This document shows positions 9,867 through 19,968 of a stretch of 64,000 bases of DNA, piece by piece. The translations under genes were made by a program, and so were the position numbers. Position 1 is the first letter of the stretch. Each line of letters begins with the position of its first letter. Below the pieces are notes generated by a model, which had not been told where the DNA came from, searched no databases, and saw only the letters and a program-made list of their open reading frames with translations. Source of the stretch: an uncultured bacterium (GTDB lineage: Bacteria > Verrucomicrobiota > Kiritimatiellia > CAIKKV01); the NCBI GenBank assembly GCA_938038445.1, contig CALHRZ010000025.1, positions 1 through 64,000 of the forward strand, written 5' to 3'.

Positions 9867-11132
9867 ATGAGAACCACCGCTGTACGGATTTACGGAAAAA
9901 ACGATCTGAGGCTCGAAACGTTCGACATGCCGCCGATGGGCGAGGATGAAATCCTGGCGGAAGTGGTGACGAATTCGATTTGCATGTCCGATCATAAAGC
10001 GGCATTGCAGGGTCCTGATCACAAACGGGTGCCGAAGGATGTGGCTCGCAATCCGACCATTTTGGGGCATGAATTTGCGGGGCGGATTTTGAAGGTGGGA
10101 AGTCGATGGGCCCATCAGTTTAAACCGGGCGATCGGTTCAGCATTCAGCCGGCTTTGGGGTACAAAGGGAGCTTGGATGCGCCGGGGTATTCCTTCCGCT
10201 GGATTGGGGGGAACGCGACGCATGTGCTGATTCCCTCGTGCGTGATGGAGATGAACTGTCTGTTGCCCTACACAGGCGATGGCTACTTCAAAGCGTCGCT
10301 CAGCGAGCCGATGTCCTGCATTGTGGGGGCATGTCATGCTCAGTATCATACCGTTTACGGCCGGTATGCGCATCAGATGGGTATAGTTGAAGGGGGGCGT
10401 TGCGCGATTCTGGCGGGGGCGGGTCCGATGGGGATGGGGTGTGCCGATTATCTCATTCATGGGCCGCGGAAGCCAAAATTTTTAGCGGTGACCGACATTG
10501 ATGATGCCCGGTTGCGGAGGGCGGCGGCTCTTCTCACCCCTGAAAAAGCGGCGCGGGAAGGGGTGGCCCTGCGGTTTTTTAACACACGACATGAAGCCGA
10601 CCCGGTGGGCTTATTGAAGAACGCGGCGGGGGGAGGCTATGATGATGTATTTGTTTTTGCTCCGGTTGCGTCGGTCGTAGAGCAGGCGGATGCGTTGTTG
10701 GGTCGAAACGGCTGTTTAAACTTTTTCGCGGGTCCGACGGATCCCGCTTTTTCGGCTCGGATAAACTTTTACAATGTGCATTATGCGGAGACGCACTTGG
10801 TGGGCACCAGTGGGGGAAACACGGACGACATGCGAGAGAGTTTAGCCCTCATGTCGGAAGGGCGGATCAATCCGGCTGCCATGATTACTCATATAGGGGG
10901 GTTGACCGCTGTGGCCGAGACAACGCTGAGGCTTCCGGAAATCCCCGGGGGCAAGAAACTCATTTATACGCATTACGATTTGCCTCTCACCGCGATTGAT
11001 GCGTTTTTGGAAAAAGGGCGTTCGGGGGATCGTTTTTATGGTGCACTTGCAGAACTCTGCGCTCGGCATGGAGGGCTTTGGAACGTCGAGGCTGAAGAAT
11101 ATCTCATTGCGCACGCTCCCCGGATCAAATAG
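9867..11132 (+). CDS. Zinc-type alcohol dehydrogenase family protein (sorbose-1-phosphate reductase-like)
   Basis: SICMSDHKAALQG, GHEFAGRILKVG; MDR fold. Confidence 0.8.
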   Translation: MRTTAVRIYGKNDLRLETFDMPPMGEDEILAEVVTNSICMSDHKAALQGPDHKRVPKDVARNPTILGHEFAGRILKVGSRWAHQFKPGDRFSIQPALGYKGSLDAPGYSFRWIGGNATHVLIPSCVMEMNCLLPYTGDGYFKASLSEPMSCIVGACHAQYHTVYGRYAHQMGIVEGGRCAILAGAGPMGMGCADYLIHGPRKPKFLAVTDIDDARLRRAAALLTPEKAAREGVALRFFNTRHEADPVGLLKNAAGGGYDDVFVFAPVASVVEQADALLGRNGCLNFFAGPTDPAFSARINFYNVHYAETHLVGTSGGNTDDMRESLALMSEGRINPAAMITHIGGLTAVAETTLRLPEIPGGKKLIYTHYDLPLTAIDAFLEKGRSGDRFYGALAELCARHGGLWNVEAEEYLIAHAPRIK

Positions 11133-11153
11133 ACGCACGTTTTTTATCGTAAG

Positions 11154-11166
11154 CGACAAAATGGCA
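11154..11166. promoter_or_regulatory. 13-bp imperfect dyad CGACA-AAA-TGGCA, candidate enhancer-binding site
   Basis: Same motif as the two sites upstream of ilvD; centred about 133 bp upstream of the predicted sigma54 start site of dnaK. Confidence 0.5.
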
Positions 11167-11265
11167 CACAATATTTTTTCCTGTTTTTATTGTGTAGAGC
11201 TTTTTTTTCTAAAATTCACCTGAAAAAGCGATGAAAGGCCATATGAGTCATAGCGCTTTGCGATG

Positions 11266-11282
11266 ATGGCATGGCGATTGCT
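11266..11282 (+). promoter_or_regulatory. Candidate sigma54 promoter ATGGCATG-N4-TTGCT
   Basis: GG-N10-GC spacing, one mismatch in the -24 core TGGCACG, -12 TTGCT; about 55 bp upstream of dnaK ATG. Confidence 0.55.
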
Positions 11283-11336
11283 TCTTAAAACAGATGGTTT
11301 GTAACAATTGATGCGGGGAAGGGGGAGGAGGAAACA

Positions 11337-13250
11337 ATGGGAAAAGTCTTGGGGATAGATTTAGGAACGACCAATTCCTGTATGGCCGTCATGGAGGGGG
11401 GCGAGCCGGTGGTGATTCCGAATGCCGAGGGGATGCGGACAACCCCTTCCGTTGTGGCGTTTACGAAGACGGGTGAGCGTTTAGTAGGTCAGGCGGCCAA
11501 AAGGCAAGCGATTACGAACCCGAAGAATACGGTCTATTCGATTAAGCGGTTCATGGGGCGGAAGTACGACGAAGTGAAGCGTGAAATCGAGATTGTGCCG
11601 TACGAAGTGGTTCGTGCGCCGAATGGGGACGCGCATGTAAGGGTAGGGGACAAAGTTTATTCGCCGCCGGAAATTTCGGCGATGATTCTCCAGAAATTGA
11701 AGGCGGATGCCGAGGCCTTTTTGGGGGAAAAGATCAGCCAGGCGGTCATAACCGTTCCGGCTTATTTCAATGATAGCCAACGGCAGGCAACGAAGGATGC
11801 GGGTCGGATTGCCGGCTTAGAGGTGTTGCGGATTATAAACGAGCCTACGGCGGCTTCGCTGGCCTACGGGCTTAACAAGAAAAAAGATGAGCGGGTTGCC
11901 GTATACGACTTGGGGGGCGGAACCTTTGATATTTCCATTTTGGATATCGGAGATGGTGTGTTTGAGGTCAAGGCGACCAATGGGGACACCCATTTGGGCG
12001 GTGACGATTTTGACCGAGCGATCATGGAGTGGATGATAGCGGAATTCAAGCGTGAGCAGGGGGTAGACCTTTCGAAGGACACGATGGCGCTCCAGCGCTT
12101 GAAAGAGGCTGCGGAGAAGGCGAAATGCGAGCTTTCTTCTTCTCAGAGCACGGAGATCAATCTTCCGTTTATCACAGCGGATGCCGGTGGGCCCAAACAT
12201 CTTACGATGACGCTGACCCGTGCCAAACTCGAGCAGTTGACGGATGCTTTGGTGGAGCGGACGGTTGGGCCGGTTCATGCGTGCATGAAGGATGCGGGTT
12301 TGACCGAAGTGGACGAGGTGGTACTGGTGGGTGGAATGACGCGAATGCCGAAGGTCCAGGATAAAGTCCGCCAGCTTTTTGGGAAAGAACCTCACAAGGG
12401 CGTGAACCCGGACGAAGTGGTCGCGGTAGGAGCTGCGATTCAGGCGGGCGTGCTGAAAGGCGAAGTCAAGGATGTGCTGTTGCTCGATGTGACACCGCTT
12501 TCTCTTGGGATCGAAACGCTGGGGGGAGTTTTCACGGTGTTGATTGAGCGGAACACGACGATTCCCACGAAGAAGAAAGAGATTTTCAGCACGGCTTCGG
12601 ATAATCAGCCGTCTGTGGAAATTCACGTCCTTCAGGGCGAACGAAAGATGGCCCGGGACAACAAGTCCATCGGCCGGTTTGTGCTCGATGGGATTCCGCC
12701 TGCTCCGCGGGGGGTTCCCCAGATCGAGGTGACGTTTGACATTGATGCGAACGGCATTTTGAAGGTGAGCGCGAAAGATCTTGGAACGGGGCGTGAGCAG
12801 AACATCACGATCCAGCCGTCGAGTGGTTTGACGAGCGAGGAGATCGAGCGCATGGTAAAGGATGCGGCGCTGCATGCCGAAGAGGATCGGAAACAGCGTG
12901 AGCGGATTGAGTCCCTGAATCAGGGAGAAAATTTGGTTTATCAGACCGAAAAATTTCTCAAAGAGAACCAGGACAAGGTACCGGCGGACAAGAAAGCCCG
13001 CGTCGAGGAGGCGCTGGCGCGCATCCGGGAAGCGCTCAAGGAGAAGGATGCGGAAGCCGTCAAGCGCGAGATGGAGTCGTTGACTCGCGAGGTACAGGCT
13101 ATGTCATCGGATCTTTATTCGCGTGCGCAGTCTGATGGGTCGGCATCGGCGGGTGGCACTGCTTCGGGGGGTGCCGACGCTTCCTCCGGCGGGGGGCGTA
13201 AAGGGGGAGATGGAGATGTGATTGATGCCGATTTCGAGATCAAAAAGTGA
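11337..13250 (+). CDS. dnaK: Molecular chaperone DnaK
   Basis: [27 protein letters not shown]; full-length Hsp70. Confidence 0.98.
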   Translation: MGKVLGIDLGTTNSCMAVMEGGEPVVIPNAEGMRTTPSVVAFTKTGERLVGQAAKRQAITNPKNTVYSIKRFMGRKYDEVKREIEIVPYEVVRAPNGDAHVRVGDKVYSPPEISAMILQKLKADAEAFLGEKISQAVITVPAYFNDSQRQATKDAGRIAGLEVLRIINEPTAASLAYGLNKKKDERVAVYDLGGGTFDISILDIGDGVFEVKATNGDTHLGGDDFDRAIMEWMIAEFKREQGVDLSKDTMALQRLKEAAEKAKCELSSSQSTEINLPFITADAGGPKHLTMTLTRAKLEQLTDALVERTVGPVHACMKDAGLTEVDEVVLVGGMTRMPKVQDKVRQLFGKEPHKGVNPDEVVAVGAAIQAGVLKGEVKDVLLLDVTPLSLGIETLGGVFTVLIERNTTIPTKKKEIFSTASDNQPSVEIHVLQGERKMARDNKSIGRFVLDGIPPAPRGVPQIEVTFDIDANGILKVSAKDLGTGREQNITIQPSSGLTSEEIERMVKDAALHAEEDRKQRERIESLNQGENLVYQTEKFLKENQDKVPADKKARVEEALARIREALKEKDAEAVKREMESLTREVQAMSSDLYSRAQSDGSASAGGTASGGADASSGGGRKGGDGDVIDADFEIKK

Positions 13251-13329
13251 AGAGAGTGGAACCATTCGGCCCGCCGAGTGGCGTGGTCGGTTAACAACCT
13301 ACGGTCCCAACTACAAGAAGGAGGATCCT

Positions 13330-13617
13330 ATGAAGGTAAAACCGTTGGGTGATCGGGTGCTGGTGCAGCCCGAGAAGGAGAACGAAGTGCGCAAAGGCGG
13401 GATCATTATCCCCGACACGGCGAAGGAAAAGCCGCAACAGGGGAAGGTGATCGAGGTCGGAACCGGCAAGCGGGATGAGGACGGGAAAATTATTCCGTTC
13501 AACGTCAAGAAGGGCGATCGGGTTCTGATGCCGAAGTATGGCGGGACCGAGATCAAGCTCGACGACGTGGACTATGTCATCATCCGCGAGGAGGACATTC
13601 TCGGCGTGCTGGAGTAA
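13330..13617 (+). CDS. groES: Co-chaperonin GroES
   Basis: [25 protein letters not shown] upstream; listed ORF start is too long. Confidence 0.97.
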   Translation: MKVKPLGDRVLVQPEKENEVRKGGIIIPDTAKEKPQQGKVIEVGTGKRDEDGKIIPFNVKKGDRVLMPKYGGTEIKLDDVDYVIIREEDILGVLE

Positions 13618-13663
13618 CCCGGTTCGAATCAACCGGCAACATTTCAGAATAGGAGAAGGAACG

Positions 13664-15304
13664 ATGGCAGACAAAGGCAAGCAACTGAAATATGACGCGG
13701 AGGCTCGTCAGGCGATTCTTCGCGGTGTTGAAAAACTGAGCCGCGCCGTCAAGGCGACCCTCGGTCCGGCGGGGCGAAACGTGGTGCTGGACAAGAAATT
13801 CGGGTCGCCCACCATTACCAAGGACGGCGTCACGGTAGCGAAGGAGATCGAACTTCCGGACCCCTTTGAAAACATGGGGGCACAGCTGGTTCGGGAAGTC
13901 GCGAGCAAAACGAGCGATACCGCCGGCGATGGGACCACCACGGCGACCCTGCTCGCCGAGGCCATCTTCCGGATGGGGCTCAAGAACGTAACGGCGGGTT
14001 CGGATCCGATGTCCATTAAACGGGGGATTGACAAGGCCGTTGCGAAGGTAGTCGAAGCGCTCGCCAAGCAGGCCAAGAAGGTTAAAGATCACACCGAGAT
14101 TGCGCAGGTCGCGACGATTTCCGCCAATGGCGACACCGTAATTGGCGAGATCATTGCGGATGCGATGGACAAGGTGGGGAAGGACGGCACGATCACGGTC
14201 GAGGAGTCCAAGACGCTCGACACGACGTGCGATGTAGTGGAAGGGATGCAGTTCGACAAGGGTTATCTCTCGCCCTACTTCGTCACGAATACCGAGACGA
14301 TGGAGTGTGTGTTAGAGGACTGCTACATTCTGATCCACGAGAAGAAGATTTCGAGTTTGCAGGATCTTCTTCCCCTTCTGCAGACTGTGGCAAAAGCGGG
14401 AAAACCCCTTCTGGTGATCGCGGAAGAGGTTGAAGGCGAGGCGCTGGCGACTCTGGTGGTCAATAAATTGCGCGGCACGCTTCAGGTGTGCGCGGTGAAG
14501 GCGCCTGGGTTTGGGGACCGCCGGAAAGCGATGCTGGAAGATATTGCCATCCTGACGGGTGGCAAGTGCTTGACCGAAGACCTCGGGATCAAGCTTGAGA
14601 ACGTTCAGCTTTCGGATCTCGGCCGCGCGAAACGGGTTACGGTGGACAAAGATAACACGACCATAGTGGAAGGCGCGGGCACTACCGCCGCCATCCAGGG
14701 GCGTGTGGCGCAGATCAAGCGGCAGATCGAGGAAACGACTTCGGATTATGACCGCGAGAAACTGCAGGAGCGCCTGGCCAAGCTGGCGGGCGGCGTGGCC
14801 GTCATCAACGTAGGCGCCGCGACGGAAACCGAGATGAAGGAAAAGAAGGCTCGTGTGGAGGATGCGCTCCATGCGACCCGCGCTGCGGTCGAAGAAGGTG
14901 TCGTGGCGGGGGGCGGTGTGGCCTTGCTCCGTTGCCAGTCTGCGCTGGACGAGTTGAACCTGGAAGGGGACGAGAAGGTGGGCGTCCAGATCATTCGCGA
15001 TTCGCTCGAAGCGCCGGTGCGTCAACTGGTGGCCAATGCGGGTCTGGAAGGTTCCATCGTCGTGCAGGAAATCAAAAAGGCGAAGAGCCCCACCCATGGT
15101 TTCAACGTGGCGACCCGCCAGTACACGGATCTGGTGAAAGCCGGGATTCTTGATCCCGCGAAGGTTGTTCGGACGGCTATCCAAAATGCCGCGAGTATTG
15201 CGGGGCTGCTGCTCACCACGGAATGCATGGTGACGGAGATTCCGGAGGAGGAGAAGAAGGCAGCGCCGGCCGGCGGCGGCGGTATGGGCAACGACATGTA
15301 CTAA
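13664..15304 (+). CDS. groEL: Chaperonin GroEL
   Basis: [48 protein letters not shown]-terminus; start reassigned to ATG 13664. Confidence 0.98.
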   Translation: MADKGKQLKYDAEARQAILRGVEKLSRAVKATLGPAGRNVVLDKKFGSPTITKDGVTVAKEIELPDPFENMGAQLVREVASKTSDTAGDGTTTATLLAEAIFRMGLKNVTAGSDPMSIKRGIDKAVAKVVEALAKQAKKVKDHTEIAQVATISANGDTVIGEIIADAMDKVGKDGTITVEESKTLDTTCDVVEGMQFDKGYLSPYFVTNTETMECVLEDCYILIHEKKISSLQDLLPLLQTVAKAGKPLLVIAEEVEGEALATLVVNKLRGTLQVCAVKAPGFGDRRKAMLEDIAILTGGKCLTEDLGIKLENVQLSDLGRAKRVTVDKDNTTIVEGAGTTAAIQGRVAQIKRQIEETTSDYDREKLQERLAKLAGGVAVINVGAATETEMKEKKARVEDALHATRAAVEEGVVAGGGVALLRCQSALDELNLEGDEKVGVQIIRDSLEAPVRQLVANAGLEGSIVVQEIKKAKSPTHGFNVATRQYTDLVKAGILDPAKVVRTAIQNAASIAGLLLTTECMVTEIPEEEKKAAPAGGGGMGNDMY

Positions 15305-15336
15305 ATCGAAGACACCCTCTGGGGTGTTGACATTGT

Positions 15337-15375
15337 GGGGCGAGGCATCTATATTGATGCCTCGTCCCTTTTTTT
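15337..15375 (+). terminator. Rho-independent terminator after groEL
   Basis: 13-bp stem GGGGCGAGGCATC / GATGCCTCGTCCC (one G-U), 6-nt loop, T7 tract. Confidence 0.9.
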
Positions 15376-15393
15376 CAAGCGGAGGCTTTTTCG

Positions 15394-15618
15394 TTGAACG
15401 TCGAACTTTTGAATGCTGCGCGTCATCGGTTGCCGAATGAACCCCTGTTAATCAATGTGGTGGCCAAACGGGTGCGCCAGTTGATAGATGGAATGCCGCC
15501 GTATATCCGACCCAAAGGGCCGAATGAAGAAAAGGTGGACATCGCCCTGCGGGAGATTGCGGAGGGCAAACTGACGGCGGAAATTGATTACGCGGCTGCC
15601 TTAGACCAGGCATCCTAG
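15394..15618 (+). CDS. rpoZ: DNA-directed RNA polymerase subunit omega
   Basis: PLLINVVAKRVRQLIDG motif, size 74 aa, GGAGG ribosome-binding site, adjacent smpB; TTG start. Confidence 0.75.
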   Translation: MNVELLNAARHRLPNEPLLINVVAKRVRQLIDGMPPYIRPKGPNEEKVDIALREIAEGKLTAEIDYAAALDQAS

Positions 15619-15634
15619 TTTTCGGGAGGTTTCT

Positions 15635-16108
15635 ATGGCCTCTCCGGCGCGACGCGACCGTCTTCCGGTGGCTGATCATCGCCGAGCGCGTCATGATTAC
15701 GAGATTCTGGAGAGGCTTGAAGCGGGTATCGCCCTCACGGGGACGGAAGTCAAGTCGGCGCGAGCGGGTCACGTGAGCTTAGCGGGGGGCTTTGTGAGGT
15801 TTGAAGGGCGTCGAGCCTGGTTGTGTGGGGTGCGGATTGCGCCCTACGAATTTGGGAACCGGTTCAATCACGACCCGGAGCGGCCTCGGGCGTTGCTTCT
15901 CCATCAGCGGGAGCTCGCTCATTTGTCCGGTCTGACGGCACGAAAAGGATTAACGGTAATCCCGCTTTCCGCGTACTTTCGAAAGGGAAAGTTTAAAATC
16001 GAACTGGGATTGTGTCGGGGCCGACAGAGCCCTGACAAACGGGAACTTTTGAAGCGTAAGACCGCAGAACTGGAGGCAGCGCGGGCTGTTCGGAATGCCT
16101 TGCGCTGA
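15635..16108 (+). CDS. smpB: SsrA-binding protein SmpB
   Basis: DYEILERLEAGIALTGTEVKSARAGHVSL. Confidence 0.96.
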   Translation: MASPARRDRLPVADHRRARHDYEILERLEAGIALTGTEVKSARAGHVSLAGGFVRFEGRRAWLCGVRIAPYEFGNRFNHDPERPRALLLHQRELAHLSGLTARKGLTVIPLSAYFRKGKFKIELGLCRGRQSPDKRELLKRKTAELEAARAVRNALR

Positions 16109-16124
16109 GGTTTTTATGGATATT

Positions 16125-16895
16125 TCAGGGGGGTGGGATGTGGGGAGGGAGGGATGATCGGGTCTCGACTCGAGGGGCTAAGAGGAGGGGAATTAGGCTT
16201 CGGCTAAAGTCCCGCCAATGCGCAGCGTTTGGAAATTCGGATTCTCGCATCCGAAATCGGGGTGAATGGTGAAAAAAGCGGCATCCAATCTGCTCCCTGC
16301 CCAGTTCCGCGTGCAGGCGTTCGTGGAAGACTAAAAACGAAAGAAAGCCATTTGGAATTCGGGGATCATCCAGAATTGGATGAATGCGAATGAGATGGAA
16401 CTCCGCGTGATACGCCGCGAAATGGATGGTTTGGGTCGCTCGAACTTTCCGGCGATGGGGTCCCCAGGTGATGCATGGCGAAGGAGTTGTCCAGGACCAA
16501 CTGTCGTTGATTTCTTTCAGGATCGGTGTCAGATCATGAAAGTCCCCTTTTGGCTGGAGGGGAAGGAAAGGCTTTCGCGGAAGCGTGGGAGGGGCGGGGA
16601 GTGGGAATGCGTTCATTTCACGGCATAAAGCGCTCCATGCAAGGCGGGTTCGATCCGCCAGGAACTTCTTGAGTGTTCGCCAGAAAGCGGGCGTTGCGTG
16701 AAGAAATTCCTCTCGCATGCGAACGCAAATCCGGTTGGACTTGAACCGGACGCTAAGGCGGGAGACGCGATTTTGAGTTAGACGTAGTTCGACGGGGAGG
16801 TTCAAACCGCTGGTAAGCCATTCGGCCGCGTGGCCGGCGCTGCGCCAAAGGAGTGAGTTCGATGATTCTCCGTCCAATTGAAGAGGATCAGCCAT
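16125..16895 (-). CDS. SprT-like / zincin-type metallopeptidase domain protein
   Basis: HExxH motif (FLVFHERLHAE) preceded by a SprT-like strand pattern. Confidence 0.6.
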   Translation of the reverse strand: MADPLQLDGESSNSLLWRSAGHAAEWLTSGLNLPVELRLTQNRVSRLSVRFKSNRICVRMREEFLHATPAFWRTLKKFLADRTRLAWSALCREMNAFPLPAPPTLPRKPFLPLQPKGDFHDLTPILKEINDSWSWTTPSPCITWGPHRRKVRATQTIHFAAYHAEFHLIRIHPILDDPRIPNGFLSFLVFHERLHAELGREQIGCRFFHHSPRFRMRESEFPNAAHWRDFSRSLIPLLLAPRVETRSSLPPHIPPP

Positions 16896-17712
16896 GACTG
16901 TTTCGGCCGGACGGCATGCTGGAGCGTCGTTGTCGCAATGCTTCGTAGAGAAGGAGAGTGGCGGCCTGGGCGACGTTGAGGGAATCGGCCTGTCCCCGCA
17001 TGGGAATCCGGACCGTGAGGTCCGCTTCCTTCATCCAGGATTCAGTCAGACCATATTGCTCGGATCCCACAGCGATTGCGACAGGGGCCGCGAGATCAGC
17101 ATCGTAAAAATCGCAGGTTGCATGGGGAGAGGCGGCCAGGATCGCGATCCGTTGTTTCCGGAGCCAGGCCAGAAGCAGCGGCGCCTCGGTCACGGCCACG
17201 GGGAGGGCGAAGACGACGCCAGTACTGGATCGAATCACGTTGGGGTTGAAGAGGTCCGTGCGAGGATCGGCCACGATGACCGCATCGGCGCCAGCGGCGT
17301 CAGCGGACCGGATAAGTGTGCCAAGATTGCCGGGTTTTTCAACACCTTCGGCCACAAGGAGAAGGGGGCAAGTCGAGAGAGGGATATTTTCCAATTTCCG
17401 ACGAAACTGACGTGCCACGGCGAGAAGCCCTTCCGGCCGGTCGCGATATGCCATTTTGGAAAAGACGGCGGGAGAACATTCGAGGATTTCGGTTCCAGAG
17501 GCGCGGCAGCGTTCAATGAGGAGGGGTTCATTGACGCCGAGGAAGAAGGTGGGACATATGAAAAGAGAAAGAGGGCGGATGCCGTTCTGAACGGCGCGTT
17601 GAATTTCGCGGAAACCTTCGATGACAAAAAGGCCGGTTTCATCCCTGGGCTTTCGGTCCCTCAGGCGAATGACCTCCTTGACCCGTGGGTTCTGGAGGCT
17701 GGTCAGACGCAT
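16888..17712 (-). CDS. TrmH/SpoU family RNA 2'-O-methyltransferase
   Basis: EGVEKPGNLGTLIRSADAAGADAVI; IAVGSEQYGLTESW; DLTVRIPMRGQADSLNVAQAA. Confidence 0.95.
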   Translation of the reverse strand: MRLTSLQNPRVKEVIRLRDRKPRDETGLFVIEGFREIQRAVQNGIRPLSLFICPTFFLGVNEPLLIERCRASGTEILECSPAVFSKMAYRDRPEGLLAVARQFRRKLENIPLSTCPLLLVAEGVEKPGNLGTLIRSADAAGADAVIVADPRTDLFNPNVIRSSTGVVFALPVAVTEAPLLLAWLRKQRIAILAASPHATCDFYDADLAAPVAIAVGSEQYGLTESWMKEADLTVRIPMRGQADSLNVAQAATLLLYEALRQRRSSMPSGRNSHG

Positions 17713-17735
17713 CGGAATGGGGTAACAAAAGGGGC

Positions 17736-18125
17736 TCAGGGACGATGGGTGATATAGGCGGTGGCGACGACCCTGCCCGACACGTTTGTGCCTGGGGCGT
17801 TGGTAGGCGCTCCGCCTCTTGCCCCTTCGATATAGGATTGGACGTACAGTTCCTGTAAGGCATTTGTGGGGATAGGACCGGCGGTATAGAGGACGGTATT
17901 TCCATCACGCCGGTTTAGGGTTCCGAGTCGTTCATCTTTGAGCCACCAACGGTAGCGGTAGCCCCCGGAGACGGTGAAGCTAACCGACTGGTTTTTTTGG
18001 ACAGTCGCGCTGGGAGGCTGGATGGTGAGGATCTGATCCTCGGATGATTCGACTTCGCAACCGGACAAAATCAGGGTTAAAAAAACCGTCGGAACTGATC
18101 CTACTAGAATGGCCCAACCTTTCAT
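17736..18125 (-). CDS. Small lipoprotein, paralogue of 4065..4718
   Basis: Lipobox LSGC; SVSFTVSGGYRYRWWLKDERLGTLNRRDGNTVLYT ... ATAYITHRP matches the other lipoprotein. Confidence 0.75.
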   Translation of the reverse strand: MKGWAILVGSVPTVFLTLILSGCEVESSEDQILTIQPPSATVQKNQSVSFTVSGGYRYRWWLKDERLGTLNRRDGNTVLYTAGPIPTNALQELYVQSYIEGARGGAPTNAPGTNVSGRVVATAYITHRP

Positions 18126-18218
18126 TTCCGGCTCCGTTTATAATCAAACTTAGTCGTTCAGGATTCATCTGTCAAGGCTTGGGGTGGAAAGAGGGGGGGA
18201 TATGCGAGAAAGCCATAC

Positions 18219-18244
18219 AATGTTGAATGTTGAGGTCTGACCCC
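18219..18244. repeat. 26-bp dispersed repeat, copy 1
   Basis: AATGTTGAATGTTGAGGTCTGACCCC, identical to 48892..48917. Confidence 0.9.
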
Positions 18245-18254
18245 AAATTAAAAG

Positions 18255-18283
18255 TTGCTTGAGGGATAAGATGGCGCTATGAT
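18255..18283 (+). promoter_or_regulatory. Candidate sigma70 promoter TTGCTT-N17-TATGAT
   Basis: 5/6 -10 with 17-bp spacing just upstream of rpmB. Confidence 0.4.
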
Positions 18284-18304
18284 CGGACTTTTTGGGAGTT
18301 CAAC

Positions 18305-18532
18305 ATGCCGAAGGTTTGCGAATTCTGCGGGAAGCAGGTGAGGACCGGGAACCGGATTGTTCGCCACGGTCTGGCCAAGAAAAAGGGGGGGATTGGTCTG
18401 CACACGACGGGCATCACTCCCCGGAGTTTCCGGCCGAACCTTCAGAAGGTCCGGATTCAGGATGGCGGAAGGGTTCGCCGGGTCGTGATTTGCGCCCGTT
18501 GTCTCAAGAGCGGGAAAGTTCAAAAAGCCTGA
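18305..18532 (+). CDS. rpmB: 50S ribosomal protein L28 (Cys-containing form)
   Basis: MPKVCEFCGKQVRTGNRI ... RRVVICARCLKSGKV; CxxC pairs. Confidence 0.94.
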   Translation: MPKVCEFCGKQVRTGNRIVRHGLAKKKGGIGLHTTGITPRSFRPNLQKVRIQDGGRVRRVVICARCLKSGKVQKA

Positions 18533-19530
18533 TCTTTTTCGACACTTTCTGGGCAGAGGACGGCCAACTGTTTCGCAAGCACGTCCGCATCGCGTTCCGC
18601 CATTAGCGCGACCATTTCCGCCCGTTTCATGCGGAGAAAGGGCCGCACATAGAGGGGCATCCATTTGCGGAAAAGAACGGCTCCTTTGCCCTTTCCATAG
18701 AGAGCGGAAGTCCGCGCCAGATGGCGCAAGGCAAACGCGAGGGCTTCCGAGGGCGTAGGAGGAGGTGGGACGGGTTGTCCTTGGAGCGTTGCCGCGATTT
18801 CCGGAATGAGCCAAGGATTTTTCATTGCCGCACGTCCAACCATAATACCGGTGCAGCCGCTTGACTTCATTCGTTCAATGGCTTCGGTTCCGTCGGAGAT
18901 GTCCCCATTCCCATAGATGGGAATGCCCGGAACGGAGGCGACTACATCGGCAATCCGATTCCAATCCGCTTTTCCTTTAAAACCCTGAACCGCGGTCCGT
19001 CCGTGAATAATGAGGGCGGAAATGCCTGCTGAGACCAACTGCCGGGCCAAAGCGGGGGCGACGATGCAGGAGTCATCCCATCCCAGTCGGATTTTGGCGC
19101 TGACCGTCAAGCCTGGAACGGCTCGCACAACCTCTTCGGCGATACGGGCGGCCAGATCGGGAGTCTTGAGCAACGCGGCGCCCTCTCCACGGGAGACGAT
19201 TTTTCGGACGGGACAACCCATGTTAAGATCGATCCAACGGGCGCCTCGTGCAGCCAAAACGCGGGCAGCTCGTGCCAGCAACTCGGGATCTCGGCCGTAA
19301 AGTTGCCAAGCCAGAGGGGTATCGGCAGGTTCCGTTGCCGTAAGGCAGGCCATTTTATCTCCGGTTCCCCGCAGGAGCGCCAGGGGGTGGAGCATTTCGG
19401 TAAACCCCAGCCCGAGGCCGCCGAGTTCCCGGATCATCATGCGGAACGGGAGATCGCTGAAACCGGCGAGGGGGGCGAGAAGAACCGGCGGGTCCACGAC
19501 ACCGGGCCGGGGGAGGGTAGGGCACGTCAT
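18520..19530 (-). CDS. dus: tRNA-dihydrouridine synthase
   Basis: LAPLAGFSDLPFRMMIRELGG, DLNMGCPVRKIVSRGEGAALLK. Confidence 0.94.
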   Translation of the reverse strand: MTCPTLPRPGVVDPPVLLAPLAGFSDLPFRMMIRELGGLGLGFTEMLHPLALLRGTGDKMACLTATEPADTPLAWQLYGRDPELLARAARVLAARGARWIDLNMGCPVRKIVSRGEGAALLKTPDLAARIAEEVVRAVPGLTVSAKIRLGWDDSCIVAPALARQLVSAGISALIIHGRTAVQGFKGKADWNRIADVVASVPGIPIYGNGDISDGTEAIERMKSSGCTGIMVGRAAMKNPWLIPEIAATLQGQPVPPPPTPSEALAFALRHLARTSALYGKGKGAVLFRKWMPLYVRPFLRMKRAEMVALMAERDADVLAKQLAVLCPESVEKDQAF

Positions 19531-19958
19531 ATTTCCTTTTTGCGGGGGCGATGTTCGGCCGTCACCGTGATCGCGATTCCTCCCCTCCGGTTGAAGGCGC
19601 CGGTTATCTTCAACCAGCGGGGGCGGATTGTTTGGACGAGATCGTCGAGAATGCGGTTGACGATCGCTTCATGAAAAGCGCCGTGGTTCCGAAAGGAAAA
19701 GAGGTAAAGTTTCAACGATTTGCTTTCAAGACACAGGGGGCCGGGAACATATTCAATGGTTAGATGGCCGAAATCCGGCTGTCCTGTGATGGGACAAAGG
19801 CACGTGAATTCCGGGCAATCGAAAAGAATTGTGTATGGGCGGGTTGGTTTGGGGTTGGGAAAGGCTTCTAGGCGCGCTTCTTCGGGACGGCCTGGATAGT
19901 GCGTTGTGCTTTTTTTGAGAAGAGTCAGGGGAGGAAGAGGGGGGGATTTTCGGTTCAT
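19527..19958 (-). CDS. queF: preQ1 synthase (7-cyano-7-deazaguanine reductase) QueF
   Basis: CPEFTCLCPITGQPDFGHLTIEYVP ... SLKLYLFSFRNHGAFHEA; start reassigned to Met at 19958. Confidence 0.94.
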   Translation of the reverse strand: MNRKSPPLPPLTLLKKSTTHYPGRPEEARLEAFPNPKPTRPYTILFDCPEFTCLCPITGQPDFGHLTIEYVPGPLCLESKSLKLYLFSFRNHGAFHEAIVNRILDDLVQTIRPRWLKITGAFNRRGGIAITVTAEHRPRKKEI

Positions 19959-19968
19959 TCTGAATGTC

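Noticed and set aside
11219-11244. sigma32-like promoter CCTGAAA-N11-GGCCATAT upstream of dnaK
   Set aside because: Reasonable partial match to CTTGAAA/CCCCATNT, but the sigma54-like site plus shared dyad at matching spacing explains the region better; kept only as an alternative.
11817-12875. Long minus-strand ORF antisense to dnaK (352 aa)
   Set aside because: Shadow ORF in high-GC coding sequence; no protein family features, conserved dnaK on the other strand.
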